Positions 14,829-23,400 of a stretch of 64,000 bases of DNA are shown here, one piece after another. Location: NCBI RefSeq assembly GCF_030811595.1, contig NZ_JAUSRB010000002.1, positions 1,674,001 through 1,738,000 of the forward strand, given 5' to 3'. Numbering within the stretch: position 1 is the first letter of the stretch; every line of letters begins with the position of its first letter. Position numbers and translations under genes: made by a program. The notes under the pieces were generated by a model that searched no databases, had not been told where the DNA came from, and saw only the letters and a program-made list of their open reading frames with translations. Origin of the DNA: Streptosporangium brasiliense. Lineage in GTDB: Bacteria > Actinomycetota > Actinomycetes > Streptosporangiales > Streptosporangiaceae.

Positions 14829-15316
14829 CGCAGCCGATCGAGCTCCTCGGCGAAGGCGAGCCGCTCGGCGATCACCGAGAGCGTGTCCGCGGGGAGCACG
14901 CCCTCCTCCATGCTGAGCTCGATGAGCTCCTCGGGGCTCACGCCGAGGTCGCTCAGCAGCTCGAAGTCCCCTGCGGGCCGTACGCCCAGATCGGGGGTGT
15001 CCTTGTCCGGCGCGACCCCGGCCAGCTCGCTGAAGAGCTCTCCGAGCTCGTCGGAGATCCCGGCCTGGGCGTCCGAGAGGAACGTGCGGGGCTCCTGGTC
15101 GCCCTGGTAGCGGACGATCGCGAACCACTCGTCCTCCACCTCCACGCAGAGCAGGGCCAGCTCGTCGCCGGTGAGCCCGAGGTGCTCCTGGACGGCGTCG
15201 CCCAGGTCGTCGGCTATCTCGGCGGCGCTGAGGTCGACCTCCGCGCCGTTCCATCCGTCCGCGGTGCGGACGAAGGCTGCCGAGAACACGCTGTTGCCGG
15301 ATGGTCTGGAGGCCAT
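14825..15316 (-). CDS. tRNA adenosine deaminase-associated protein
   Basis: This is a 163-aa acidic protein of the family that regularly precedes tadA in actinobacteria. It starts MASRPSGNSVFSAAFVRTAD and ends in a helical segment (FELLSDLGVSPEELIELSME, then LPADTLSVIAERLAFAEELD) rich in Leu and Glu. A GGGAGA site precedes the ATG. The stop overlaps the tadA start, so the products are made together, but whether it binds TadA is not known. It is clearly related to the next gene upstream; see 15333-15842. Confidence 0.8.
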   Translation of the reverse strand: MASRPSGNSVFSAAFVRTADGWNGAEVDLSAAEIADDLGDAVQEHLGLTGDELALLCVEVEDEWFAIVRYQGDQEPRTFLSDAQAGISDELGELFSELAGVAPDKDTPDLGVRPAGDFELLSDLGVSPEELIELSMEEGVLPADTLSVIAERLAFAEELDRLR

Positions 15317-15332
15317 GGCCGATCTCCCGAGG

Positions 15333-15842
15333 TCAGCCGAACACCGAGTCGATGGCGCGTTCGAACGGCTCGGAGAACCCCAGCCGCGCGGCGATGCTGG
15401 ACAGCACGTCCTCGGGGAGCAGGTCGATGTCTCCGGACAGGATGCCGAGCTCCATCTCGTCGAGGCCCAGGTCGGCGAAGATCGACAGGTCCCCTGCGGG
15501 GAGCGCCGTCTCCTCGTCCTGGAGGATCGCCTCGAGCTCGTCCTCGTCGGGGACCGGCACGTCGAGGTATTCCAGCGCCTGCTGCGCGAGCGGGAAGTCC
15601 CAGGACGCGGCGATGTCGGAGAGGAAGACCTCCACCCGCTCACCGAACACCCGTAACGCCACGAAGAACTCATCCCCAACGGCGACCAGGCCAATCGTCC
15701 CGTTCATGCTCGGCTGCTGGCGCAGGGCGTGAATCAGGCCGTCGAGATCCGAGACGAGCGCCACCGGGAGCATCTCCGCTTCCCAGGTCTCGTCCTCGCG
15801 ATAGACCACGATGGCAAAGTCCAGCGAGTCTTCGTCTGCCAT
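15333..15842 (-). CDS. Paralogous tRNA adenosine deaminase-associated protein
   Basis: The 169-aa product shares the layout of its neighbour: an N-terminal beta-rich half (LDFAIVVYREDETWEAEMLP) and a C-terminal helical repeat DLSIFADLGLDEMELG followed by LLPEDVLSSIAARLGFSEP. This makes it a tandem duplicate of the associated protein. I chose the ATG at 15842, which has GGTGGGG seven bases upstream, over the ATG two codons earlier. Sixteen bases separate it from the second copy. It has diverged considerably, so the duplication is probably old. Confidence 0.75.
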   Translation of the reverse strand: MADEDSLDFAIVVYREDETWEAEMLPVALVSDLDGLIHALRQQPSMNGTIGLVAVGDEFFVALRVFGERVEVFLSDIAASWDFPLAQQALEYLDVPVPDEDELEAILQDEETALPAGDLSIFADLGLDEMELGILSGDIDLLPEDVLSSIAARLGFSEPFERAIDSVFG

Positions 15843-16008
15843 GGTCATCCCCACCGATGCGTTCACTACGGATGTCAATGCTTTCAGAACCAGCCCATCA
15901 CCGTACGCCTCTCCGACCAAATTGTGATCAAATCCGCGTGAGCGGGCGATGTCACGTACGTGTGGTCTGTTATCTCCTGAGCTGCCATCCGAGATACCGT
16001 TGGCGCCC

Positions 16009-16647
16009 ATGGAGACCCTGGTCGTAGACCACCCGCTGGTGGCCCACAAGCTGACGGTGCTGCGGGACGTGAACACGGATTCGCCCACTTTCCGGCGTCT
16101 GGCCGACGAGTTGGTGACGCTGCTCGCCTACGAGGCGACCCGTCAGGTCCGCACCACCGAGGTGACGGTGGCGACCCCCGTCGCCGCCGCCAAGGGCGTA
16201 CGGCTGGCCCAGCCGTACCCGCTGGTGGTCCCCATCCTCCGCGCCGGCCTGGGCATGCTGGACGGCATGACCCGGCTGCTGCCCACGGCCGAGGTCGGCT
16301 TCCTCGGGATGATCCGCAACGAGTCCACGCTGAAGGCGGAGACCTACGCCACCCGCCTGCCCGACGACCTGTCCGGCCGGCAGGTCTACGTGGTCGACCC
16401 GATGCTGGCCACCGGCGGGACCCTGGCCGCGGCGATCGAGTTCCTCTTCGAGCGCGGCGCCGACGACGTGACCGCGCTGTGCCTGCTGGCCGCCCCCGAG
16501 GGCATCGCCCACATGGACGAGGTCTTCGCCGGCACCGACAGGCCGATCCGCCTGGTGACCGCGGCTCTGGACGAGCGGCTGAACGAGCACGGCTACATCG
16601 TTCCGGGTCTCGGTGACGCCGGCGACCGTCTTTACGGGGTCGTCTAA
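16009..16647 (+). CDS. upp: Uracil phosphoribosyltransferase
   Basis: This 212-residue enzyme converts uracil and PRPP to UMP in pyrimidine salvage. The PRPP-binding motif is [20 protein letters not shown], and the uracil-binding end [20 protein letters not shown] is intact. Length and sequence are typical of the family. No ribosome site precedes the ATG, so leaderless translation is likely. It is divergent from the deaminase-associated genes. Confidence 0.95.
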   Translation: METLVVDHPLVAHKLTVLRDVNTDSPTFRRLADELVTLLAYEATRQVRTTEVTVATPVAAAKGVRLAQPYPLVVPILRAGLGMLDGMTRLLPTAEVGFLGMIRNESTLKAETYATRLPDDLSGRQVYVVDPMLATGGTLAAAIEFLFERGADDVTALCLLAAPEGIAHMDEVFAGTDRPIRLVTAALDERLNEHGYIVPGLGDAGDRLYGVV

Positions 16648-16784
16648 GTAATCTTCCTTCCCAAGGGAGAGTCGTTCCGCCACTTCTCTGTTACACAGTG
16701 TGCTTATGTGGGTACCGGTAGTGACGAAGACATCTCTTCTGTGTCCCCGGTCTACCGGGCCGTGGGCGCACACCAGGGAGAACC

Positions 16785-17015
16785 ATGAGCGAGCGAGTCA
16801 TCCCGGACGCGGAACCGGATCCCTACGAGGACGTCAGCGCCGCGCTGCGGGATGAGTTTTCCGAAGTGCACCCGGCGACCACCGTGATCCGCTGCATCGC
16901 GGCGGCGCACTACGGCGCGCTGGAGGTCACCGGCCACGCCCATCCCGGGCTGGTCGAGCGGATCGCCCGCAAACACCTGGAGGTCCTCGCGCTGGTCGCG
17001 AGTGAGCGCGGGTGA
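16785..17015 (+). CDS. Small conserved protein, probable three-helix bundle dimerisation domain
   Basis: The 76-aa product (HPATTVIRCIAAAHYGALEV, then LVERIARKHLEVLALVASER) matches a pattern I associate with small actinobacterial proteins described as three-helix bundle dimerisation domains. A GGGAGAACC leader precedes the ATG. It stands alone between upp and the small membrane protein. Function unknown. Confidence 0.65.
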   Translation: MSERVIPDAEPDPYEDVSAALRDEFSEVHPATTVIRCIAAAHYGALEVTGHAHPGLVERIARKHLEVLALVASERG

Positions 17016-17146
17016 CGCAGAACACATCAGCCGGAGCAGGGCTTTCGGGACGGGCCGAGACCGTAATGGCTGATGCGCTTTACCTCGCCTATGGCGTGGG
17101 TAATGTATACGGCGGGTGCAGTGGGCAGTGGTAGTAGGAGGCCGCA

Positions 17147-17305
17147 GTGCAGGTCAAGAAAGTTCTCACGTATGGCGGTGCCGCCTTCGTGGCGTTTTTC
17201 CTGTTCACCCGACCAGGTGACGCGGCGAACGCGGTGAGGGGTGCCATGGACACGGTATACACGGCGGCCAATTCCCTGGCCCAGTTCGTTTCCCATCTGT
17301 CATGA
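17147..17305 (+). CDS. Small 52-aa membrane protein
   Basis: This short frame starts at GTG 17147 with TAGGAGG upstream and encodes MQVKKVLTYGGAAFVAFFLF followed by an amphipathic tail that ends at TGA 17303-17305. One hydrophobic segment (about 8-20) suggests a membrane-anchored peptide. Its stop overlaps the ATG of the PH-domain gene as ATGA, so the two proteins are coupled and probably act together at the membrane. Confidence 0.7.
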   Translation: MQVKKVLTYGGAAFVAFFLFTRPGDAANAVRGAMDTVYTAANSLAQFVSHLS

Positions 17306-17832
17306 GGTTAGTGACCCACGGGGACTCCGCTCCCTCGTCGGTCAACCGCTACCTACTCCCCCACGAACACCAGGTCATCATGGTGCGGCGTCACCCGGCC
17401 GTACTGCTCCGTCCGGTCGCCGAGGTCTTCGGCGGCCTGATCCTCGCCGGACTGCTCAGCAAGTGGTTCGGCGACCAAGGCGGTGGCGGCGCGCTCGTCA
17501 TCGTCTGGTGGGCATGGCTCCTGTTACTGATCCGCTTCGTGTGGAAGGTGGCGGAGTGGTCGGTCGACTACTTCGTGGTCACCTCCAAGCGCATGCTTCT
17601 CACCACGGGCCTGATCACGCGCAAGGTCGCGATGATGCCGCTCGGCAAGGTGACGGACATGAGCTTCCAGCGCTCGTTGCTCGGCCGGATGCTGGGCTAC
17701 GGCGAGTTCGTCCTGGAATCGGCCGGTCAAGATCAGGCTTTGTCGACGGTCACCTATATCCCGTATCCGGAGACCCTCTACCTGGAGGTCTGCCAGATGC
17801 TGTTCCCCGGAGGCAACGACTCGGATGATTAG
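17302..17832 (+). CDS. Bacterial PH-domain (YdbS-like) membrane protein
   Basis: The 176-aa protein has two adjacent membrane segments (about 41-56 and 63-80: LVIVWWAWLLLLIRFVW) followed by a bacterial PH domain of the YdbS type (WSVDYFVVTSKRMLLTTGLI, KVTDMSFQRSLLGRMLGYG). Such proteins are common in actinomycetes, and their ligand is unknown. It is translationally coupled to the 52-aa membrane peptide upstream. A short imperfect stem (CCCCATG...CATGGGG) follows the stop. Confidence 0.85.
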   Translation: MRLVTHGDSAPSSVNRYLLPHEHQVIMVRRHPAVLLRPVAEVFGGLILAGLLSKWFGDQGGGGALVIVWWAWLLLLIRFVWKVAEWSVDYFVVTSKRMLLTTGLITRKVAMMPLGKVTDMSFQRSLLGRMLGYGEFVLESAGQDQALSTVTYIPYPETLYLEVCQMLFPGGNDSDD

Positions 17833-17964
17833 TCCCCCCATGTCCTTTATGGCATGGGGCTCCACAAGAGTCCACCTGAGGATTCTTCACGTGGGGTTAC
17901 CCGATTCGACTGCTTCATGCAATCATGGCGGGAACATTGACCATCCCCCGCCCTGAGAGATCAG

Positions 17965-19323
17965 ATGCCGAGTCAGGGAACCATCGGTGACCGCGTCCGC
18001 GGACTGCGGCTGAGTAGGCGCATGTCCCAGGCCCAGCTAGCCGGGCCTGACCTCTCCGACAGTTACGTCTCCCTCATCGAGTCGGGCAAGCGCACGCCGA
18101 CTCCGGTGGTCGCGCGCCTTCTCGCCGAACGGCTGGGGTGCACCACCGAGTTCCTGCTGCACGGGATCGAGCCGCGTCAGCGCATCGACACCGAGCTGGG
18201 GCTGCGCCACGCCGAGCTGGAGCTGCAGCACGGCGACCCGTCCGCCGCCGCCGAGCGGTTCGGCGAGATCGTCAAGGTCGTCGGCGAGGAGAACGCCATG
18301 CTGGCCGCGCACGCGCGGCTCGGCCGGGCCCGCGCCCTGGAGGCCCAGGGCCGGATCGGCCCGGCGGTGGAGGCGTTCGAGCGGCTCCGCCGCGAGGCGG
18401 CCGCCCACCCCGAACGGCTGGCCGACCTGCCCCTGACCGTGGCGCTGAGCCGCTGCTACCAGCGTGCCGGCGACACCCTGCGCGCCCATGACCTGGCGGC
18501 CCAGGCCCTCACCCAGGTGAACCGGCTGGCCCTGACGCAGGGCGAGATCGCCGTCGATCTGGCCGCCTCCCTGATGGAGACCGAGGCCAGCCGCGGGCCG
18601 GACTCTCCCGGCCTGTCCTACGTCCGGCACATCCTGTCGGTCAACGGCGTGTCGGCCGTGGTCAACCGCGTCGCCGAGATCCACTCCCTCTGGCAGGCGA
18701 GCATCGCCGCCGCCGAGGGCGAGGACTCGGCGCTGGCCGTCCGCCTGGCCGACGACGCGATCGCCACCGGCCGTCCGGCCCGGATGGCCTTCCGGCTGGC
18801 CCGCATCGCGATGGACTGGTCGCGCTTCACCGCCTCCGCCGGCGAGGAGCGGCTCGACGAGGCCCACGAGCTCGCGACCGCCGCGAGCGGGGTCTTCGGC
18901 GCGTTCTCCGACCGGGCGCACGACCACGCCAAGAGCCTGGTGGTGCTCGCCTACGTCCAGCTCCGCAGCGGCAACGTGGAGGGTGCGGCCGACCTGGCCG
19001 GGTCCGTCCTCGACACGCCGGGCGGGCAGAGCGGCGTCACGGCGGCCACCGCCCATCTGGTCCTGGCCCAGGTCGCGCTCACCCGCGGCGAGGGCGACGT
19101 CACGGCCATCCTGAACAGCGCCTGCGGGCTGCTCGACGGCCTGCGCTCCGGGACCGCCGGTCCCGACCGGGAGGTCGCGCGGGTCTGGCGCGAGCTCGGC
19201 GACCTCTACAGCCGGGTCGGTGCCGGCGAGGAGCAGGCGAGCGCATACCGTAGGGCGCTCGAAGCGGCCGGAGTCCGGAGTGCGATGGTTGGTGTGACGG
19301 TCGATTCGGCGCTGGTTCGGTAA
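17965..19323 (+). CDS. XRE-family regulator with TPR-like repeats
   Basis: This 452-residue protein has an N-terminal HTH (about 8-60: RVRGLRLSRRMSQAQLAG, YVSLIESGKRTPTP) followed by some 380 residues of helical, TPR-like repeats (for example LAAHARLGRARALEAQGRIG and AKSLVVLAYVQLRSGNVEGA). This design is typical of actinomycete regulators that sense a partner protein or peptide through the repeats. No signal or membrane segment is seen. It lies alone upstream of the FadR-type gene; its targets are unknown. Confidence 0.85.
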   Translation: MPSQGTIGDRVRGLRLSRRMSQAQLAGPDLSDSYVSLIESGKRTPTPVVARLLAERLGCTTEFLLHGIEPRQRIDTELGLRHAELELQHGDPSAAAERFGEIVKVVGEENAMLAAHARLGRARALEAQGRIGPAVEAFERLRREAAAHPERLADLPLTVALSRCYQRAGDTLRAHDLAAQALTQVNRLALTQGEIAVDLAASLMETEASRGPDSPGLSYVRHILSVNGVSAVVNRVAEIHSLWQASIAAAEGEDSALAVRLADDAIATGRPARMAFRLARIAMDWSRFTASAGEERLDEAHELATAASGVFGAFSDRAHDHAKSLVVLAYVQLRSGNVEGAADLAGSVLDTPGGQSGVTAATAHLVLAQVALTRGEGDVTAILNSACGLLDGLRSGTAGPDREVARVWRELGDLYSRVGAGEEQASAYRRALEAAGVRSAMVGVTVDSALVR

Positions 19324-19376
19324 AGCCACTCACCCGCTGGGGCTCCGGATTTGTTTTTCCGCCTCCGGAATTATTA

Positions 19377-19386
19377 TGGTCGACCA
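19377..19386. promoter_or_regulatory. TGGTCGACCA palindrome, possible FadR-type operator
   Basis: The 10-bp palindrome TGGTCGACCA lies 46 bases before the GntR/FCD gene. FCD-type GntR proteins such as FadR and PdhR bind TGGT-N-ACCA sites, so autoregulation is plausible. The site is short and occurs in high-GC DNA, so it is only a candidate. Confidence 0.4.
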
Positions 19387-19431
19387 GTCATTGACTCATA
19401 GGATGATTGGTTTCCCCGGAGGAGGCGGACT

Positions 19432-20121
19432 GTGAGTCTGCGTACGGCGCAGCGTGCGTCTCTCGTCGACCAGGTGATCGATCAGCTCAAGGAGCAGATC
19501 ACTTCGAACTCCTGGCAGATGCACGCGAAGATTCCCACCGAGACCGTGCTCGCCGAACAGCTCGGGGTCGGTCGCAACACCGTGCGCGAGGCGGTGCGGG
19601 CGCTCACCCATGCCGGGCTGCTGGAGTGCCGCCAGGGCGATGGCACCTACGTCCGCGCCACCAGCGAGCTGTCAGGGGCCATGCTGCGGCGGCTGCGCAC
19701 CGCCGAGCAGCTGGAGATCCTGGAAGTACGGCGCGCGCTGGAGGTCGAGGCCGCCCGGCTGGCCGCGACGAGGCGCAGCGACGCCGACATCGTCCGCATC
19801 GAGGCCGCCCTGGCCGAACGGGAGCGCGCCTGGGAGCTCGGCGAGCCCAACGCGTTCGTCGAGGCCGACCTCGCCTTCCACATCGCCGTCGTCCAGGCCA
19901 CCCACAACCTGGTCCTGATCGACCTCTACGAGGACTTCTCGGCCGCCCTGCGGGCGAGCATCACCGCCGCGGGCACCTCGCTCAACAGCACCTACATCCC
20001 GCACGAGGCCATCGCCCGCGCCATCGCGGCCGGTGACGCGGCCGCCGCCGAGCGCGCCGGCCACGCGTGCATGGAGCACATCCTGATCGCCCTGACCGAG
20101 GCTCAGGAGCTCTCCTCCTGA
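19432..20121 (+). CDS. GntR/FadR-family regulator (FCD domain)
   Basis: The 229-aa protein has a winged helix (about 8-72: IPTETVLAEQLGVGRNTVRE, ECRQGDGTYV) and a C-terminal FCD domain (about 95-220) with histidines placed for metal binding (DLAFHIAVVQATHN, ACMEHILIA). FCD regulators often sense small organic acids bound near the metal. A GGAGGAGG site precedes the GTG start. The gene is monocistronic and closes with the strong terminator at 20161. The regulated pathway cannot be read from the neighbourhood. Confidence 0.88.
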   Translation: MSLRTAQRASLVDQVIDQLKEQITSNSWQMHAKIPTETVLAEQLGVGRNTVREAVRALTHAGLLECRQGDGTYVRATSELSGAMLRRLRTAEQLEILEVRRALEVEAARLAATRRSDADIVRIEAALAERERAWELGEPNAFVEADLAFHIAVVQATHNLVLIDLYEDFSAALRASITAAGTSLNSTYIPHEAIARAIAAGDAAAAERAGHACMEHILIALTEAQELSS

Positions 20122-20160
20122 CTTCTCCCACCTCCTCACCACCCCTCCCGCCCCGACGTT

Positions 20161-20197
20161 GAAAGGGCCCCACCCCCGGCGGGGGTGGGGCCCTTTC
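20161..20197. terminator. Strong bidirectional terminator
   Basis: A 17-bp perfect stem of GAAAGGGCCCCACCCCC (20161-20177) and its complement (20181-20197) closes on a three-base loop. A-rich and T-rich ends suit both the plus-strand FadR-type gene and the minus-strand sliding-clamp gene. Confidence 0.8.
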
Positions 20198-20332
20198 ACG
20201 TCGTCTGAGATCGTCGCGCCGGACTGGAGCGGGAGCCCGGCGGGAAGCCGGTCAGGCGCCGCCCTGAGGCCCTTCAGGCGCCACCTGAGGTTCTCAGGAG
20301 GGGGGAGGGAGGGCGGCGCCGGGTGAAGGCCG

Positions 20333-21430
20333 TCAGGGCAGGCGCAGGGACATCACGAGATAGCGGAAGGCGGGGTCGGCGTCGCCGGGGACCTCGGTGA
20401 TGAGAGCCGGCCGGCTCGGGGACTGCAGGTTGAGCCGGACATATTCGGTCTCGACCCCGGCCAGGCCGTCCAGCAGGAACTGGGACTGGAAGGCGATCTG
20501 GATGCCCTCACCGGACAGCTCGGCGTCCAGGACCTCGGCGCCGCGGCCGATGTCGCCCCCGCCCGCCTGGATGAGCACCTGACCTTGACCGAACGACAGC
20601 CGGATCGCGGTGTTGCGCTCGGCGACCAGCGCGACGCGCTTGATCGCGCTGATGAACGGGGCCACCCGGACGTCGGCCCGGATCGGCCAGTCGTCGGTCA
20701 GCCGCGCGCGGTAGTCGATGAACTGCTCGTCGAGCAGGCGGACCGTGGTGCTCCGGCCGACGCTCTCGAACCCCGCGACCCCGTCGCCCAGCGCCATCGA
20801 CACCTCGCCGCCGCGCAGTGACTTGGCCACCTCGACCAGCACCCGGGCGGGCACCATGGCCGCGGCCGTGCCGCCGGGCCGCTCGGGACGCCAGCCGAAC
20901 TCCCTGGCCGCGATCCGGTAGCGGTCGGTGGCGGCCATGGCCACGGTCTCGCCGGAGATGTCGACCCGGATGCCCGTCAGCATGGGGAGCGTCTCGTCGC
21001 GGCTGGCCGCGGGGGCCACCTGGCCGACCGCGCTGGCGAAGACCCCGCCGCCGACCGCACCGATCTTCGGCGGCATGGCCGGCAGGGTCGGGAAGTCTTC
21101 CACCGGCATGGTGAGCAGGCCGAACTCGGCGCTGCCGCAGGTCAGCACCGCCTCGGAACCGCTGATGGCGATCTCCACCGGCTCGGCGGGCAGGCTCCGG
21201 GTGATCTCCGCAAGGATCCGGCCGGGGATCAGCACCCGGCCCGGCTCCGCCACGTCGGCCTCGATCGAGGCCCGGGCGGAGACGTCGTAGTCGAAGGCCG
21301 ACAGCACGAGGTCGTCGTCGGCCTCCAGCAGCAGCCCGGAGAGCACGGGGAGGGCCGGACGGTTCGGCAGCGCCCGGGCGACCCAGGCCACCGCGTCGGC
21401 CAGGACATCACGGTCAACCTGGATCTTCAC
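20333..21430 (-). CDS. DNA polymerase III beta-clamp homolog (second dnaN)
   Basis: The 365-residue protein shows the three repeated clamp domains (starting MKIQVDRDVLADAVAWVARA; LPMLTGIRVDISGETVAMAATDRYR; and a C-terminal YLVMSLRLP in place of the usual PVR end). I start at GTG 21430 because GGAGGGA precedes it; the frame extends to 21973, but that extension is not clamp-like. The clamp tethers polymerase to DNA. The primary dnaN normally lies next to dnaA, so this isolated copy with a divergent tail (usually MPMRL/MPVRL) is likely a paralogue with a special role such as repair or a developmental stage. It is divergent from the response regulator gene. Confidence 0.85.
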   Translation of the reverse strand: MKIQVDRDVLADAVAWVARALPNRPALPVLSGLLLEADDDLVLSAFDYDVSARASIEADVAEPGRVLIPGRILAEITRSLPAEPVEIAISGSEAVLTCGSAEFGLLTMPVEDFPTLPAMPPKIGAVGGGVFASAVGQVAPAASRDETLPMLTGIRVDISGETVAMAATDRYRIAAREFGWRPERPGGTAAAMVPARVLVEVAKSLRGGEVSMALGDGVAGFESVGRSTTVRLLDEQFIDYRARLTDDWPIRADVRVAPFISAIKRVALVAERNTAIRLSFGQGQVLIQAGGGDIGRGAEVLDAELSGEGIQIAFQSQFLLDGLAGVETEYVRLNLQSPSRPALITEVPGDADPAFRYLVMSLRLP

Positions 21431-21670
21431 CTGATCATCCCTCCGTCCTGAACGGCACCGCCATCCGCGGTGGCCGTACGTCAACAGCACCGTAGCCGGT
21501 GGGACCGACAAGAACCTCCCAGCCACCGCATATCTCCTCCATGCGGACGGGAGCGGCCGGCCGTACAACAGGGGAGGGGCTCGGACCGCCCGGCAGGCAC
21601 GGGCCGAGGCGCCGACCAATATGGTCGTACATGCGAGGCTCCCCGGCACGGGTCGGGCTTCGAGGAGAAG

Positions 21671-21710
21671 CTCCGGGAAGCTCCGGAATCCTCCGGAAGG
21701 CTCCGTAGAA
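21671..21710. repeat. Four CTCCGG repeats in exact 10-bp phase before the response regulator
   Basis: CTCCGG recurs at 21671, 21681 and 21691, and CTCCGT at 21701. That is one repeat per helical turn ending 16 bases before the response-regulator start. Phased direct repeats on one face of DNA are typical of cooperative activator or repressor binding, possibly by the regulator itself. The remaining 21,431-21,670 spacer holds no gene that I can see. Confidence 0.6.
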
Positions 21711-21725
21711 GGGGAAGGCTGGCTG

Positions 21726-22379
21726 ATGAGCATCCGTGTGGTGGTGGCCGACGACCAGGAGCTGGTCAGGGGCGGGTTCTCCATGATCCTGGATGCCCAG
21801 CCGGACATCGCCGTCGTGGCCGAGGCGGGCGACGGGGCCGAGGCGGTCGCCGCGGTCCGCGAGCACCGGCCCGACCTGCTGCTGCTCGACATCAGGATGC
21901 CCAGGATGGACGGCATCGCGGCCGCCCGGGTGGTCTGCGAGGAGACCTCCACCAAGGTGCTCATGCTGACCACGTTCGACCAGGACGACTACGTCTACGA
22001 CGCGCTGCACGCCGGGGCCAGCGGGTTCCTGCTGAAGGACGTGCGCCGCGACGACCTGGTCCACGCGGTCCGGGTGGTGGCCGCCGGCGAGTCGCTGCTC
22101 GCGCCGTCGGTGACCCGGCGGCTGATCGACGACATGGTCCGCAAGCAGGTCAGGCCCTCGGCCCCGGTGGCCGGGCTCGACGCGCTGACCGCCAGGGAAC
22201 GCGAGACCCTCGGGCTCCTCGGCCGCGGCCTGTCCAACGCCGAGATCGCGGCCACGATGGTGGTCAGCGAGCACACGGTCAAGACCCACGTGAGCAACGT
22301 GCTGACCAAGCTCGGACTGCGCGACCGGGTGCAGGCGGTCATCACGGCCTACGAGACCGGGCTGATCGGGCGCGGCTGA
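21726..22379 (+). CDS. Orphan NarL/FixJ-type response regulator
   Basis: This 217-aa protein has a receiver domain (about 3-118: VVVADDQELVRGGF, phosphoacceptor Asp in LLLLDIRMP, LLKDVRRDDL) and a LuxR HTH (about 150-210: LTARERETLGLLGRGLSN, EIAATMVVSEHTVKTHVSNV). No histidine kinase gene is next to it. The start ATG at 21726 lies 16 bases after four helically phased CTCCGG repeats, which may be its regulatory site. It is divergent from the dnaN-like gene. Confidence 0.88.
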   Translation: MSIRVVVADDQELVRGGFSMILDAQPDIAVVAEAGDGAEAVAAVREHRPDLLLLDIRMPRMDGIAAARVVCEETSTKVLMLTTFDQDDYVYDALHAGASGFLLKDVRRDDLVHAVRVVAAGESLLAPSVTRRLIDDMVRKQVRPSAPVAGLDALTARERETLGLLGRGLSNAEIAATMVVSEHTVKTHVSNVLTKLGLRDRVQAVITAYETGLIGRG

Positions 22380-22380
22380 C

Positions 22381-22526
22381 GCCCTCCCGCGCGGGCACGG
22401 CGGGGCCTCTCCCGCGTCTCCGCCAGGAGCGCACCGTGCCGCCCTCCCGCGCGGGCACGGCGAGGCCCCCATGACGGCCGAGATCGGCCGGGCGCCGGAC
22501 CGCCCTCCGCGGGCACGGCGGGGCCG
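22381..22526. repeat. Three direct repeats of a 25-27-bp GC-rich unit, about 60-bp period
   Basis: The unit beginning GCCCTCCCGCGCGGGCACGG occurs at 22381 and 22441 (exactly 60 bp apart) and, slightly shortened, at 22502. Each contains CCCGCGCGGG or a similar inverted core. They fill the space between the response regulator stop and the convergent hydrolase gene. They may act as terminator structures or reflect local duplication. Confidence 0.6.
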
Positions 22527-22544
22527 TCCGCCGCGCCCGGCCCG

Positions 22545-23330
22545 TCAGAACCCGTCCAGCCACTCCGCGACGACCGCCACGAACAGCTCCGGGTTCTCGA
22601 ACGGCAGGGCGTGGCCGCCCTCGACCTCGCGGTAGCCGGCGCCGTAGACGCGGTCGGCCAGCTCCCGCTGGTGGCGCGGGGGCACGATCAGGTCGTGGGC
22701 GCCGGCGAGGAACATGGCCGGGGCCTTGATCCGCTGGAGCATCGGGGAGATGTCCACCCTGGCGTCCAGCTCGATCTGCCGCAGGATCCGCCCGTCGAGC
22801 AGGGCGGTGAACCCGGCCGCGGCGTCCTCGAAGTCACCGGTCCCGCGGGCCGCGAGCGTGGCCGGGCTCATCGCGGTGAGCTGGAGCAGCCGGGCGAGCA
22901 GTTCCTTGTCGGCGCGGAGCAGCCGGGCCCAGTAGTCGAACTGGAAGATCTCCCGGGGGCCGCTGGTGACCCATCCCGCGTGGGCGAACAGCGACAGCAC
23001 CTCATCGGTACGGCGGGCGGCCACGGCGGTGGCGACGACCGCGCCGAGGGAGTGGCCGACGATGTGGTACTCCGCCAGCCCGGCGTCCGCCGCGGCCGCG
23101 GCCACCTGGTCGGCGAGCCCCTCCACGGTCAGCGGCTCCCCCCTGTCGGCGGTCTCTCCGGCGCCGGGCAGGTTGACCGCCACCACGGTGAAGCGGTGCC
23201 CGACGGCCTCGACGAGCGGCGCCCAGTTGCTGTCGGCGTCGGCGCCGGTGCCGTGGACGAGCACCAGGCCGGGGCCCGAACCGCTGACGCGGTAGTCGAC
23301 GGATGTGGTGCCCACGGTCACGAGAGGCAT
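22545..23330 (-). CDS. Alpha/beta-hydrolase
   Basis: The 261-residue protein carries the alpha/beta-hydrolase signatures: oxyanion HGTGAD, nucleophile elbow VGHSLGAVV (Ser about 95), acid in LAGAHDLIVPP and catalytic His in VEGGHALPFENP. It has no signal peptide. A GGAGACCCC leader precedes the ATG. It follows the MFS gene by 70 bases on the same strand and could be its operon partner, perhaps dealing with an exported or detoxified ester. The substrate is unknown. Confidence 0.85.
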   Translation of the reverse strand: MPLVTVGTTSVDYRVSGSGPGLVLVHGTGADADSNWAPLVEAVGHRFTVVAVNLPGAGETADRGEPLTVEGLADQVAAAAADAGLAEYHIVGHSLGAVVATAVAARRTDEVLSLFAHAGWVTSGPREIFQFDYWARLLRADKELLARLLQLTAMSPATLAARGTGDFEDAAAGFTALLDGRILRQIELDARVDISPMLQRIKAPAMFLAGAHDLIVPPRHQRELADRVYGAGYREVEGGHALPFENPELFVAVVAEWLDGF

Positions 23331-23400
23331 GGGGTCTCCTTGGGGTGAGGCGGTTGGCCGGGGGATGGACGGGGCCGGCGGTTCGAACGGGTCCGGTGGC

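Noticed and set aside
21431..21973. N-terminal extension of the dnaN-like gene
   Set aside because: The extra 181 codons do not resemble a clamp, and the GTG at 21430 has a good ribosome site.
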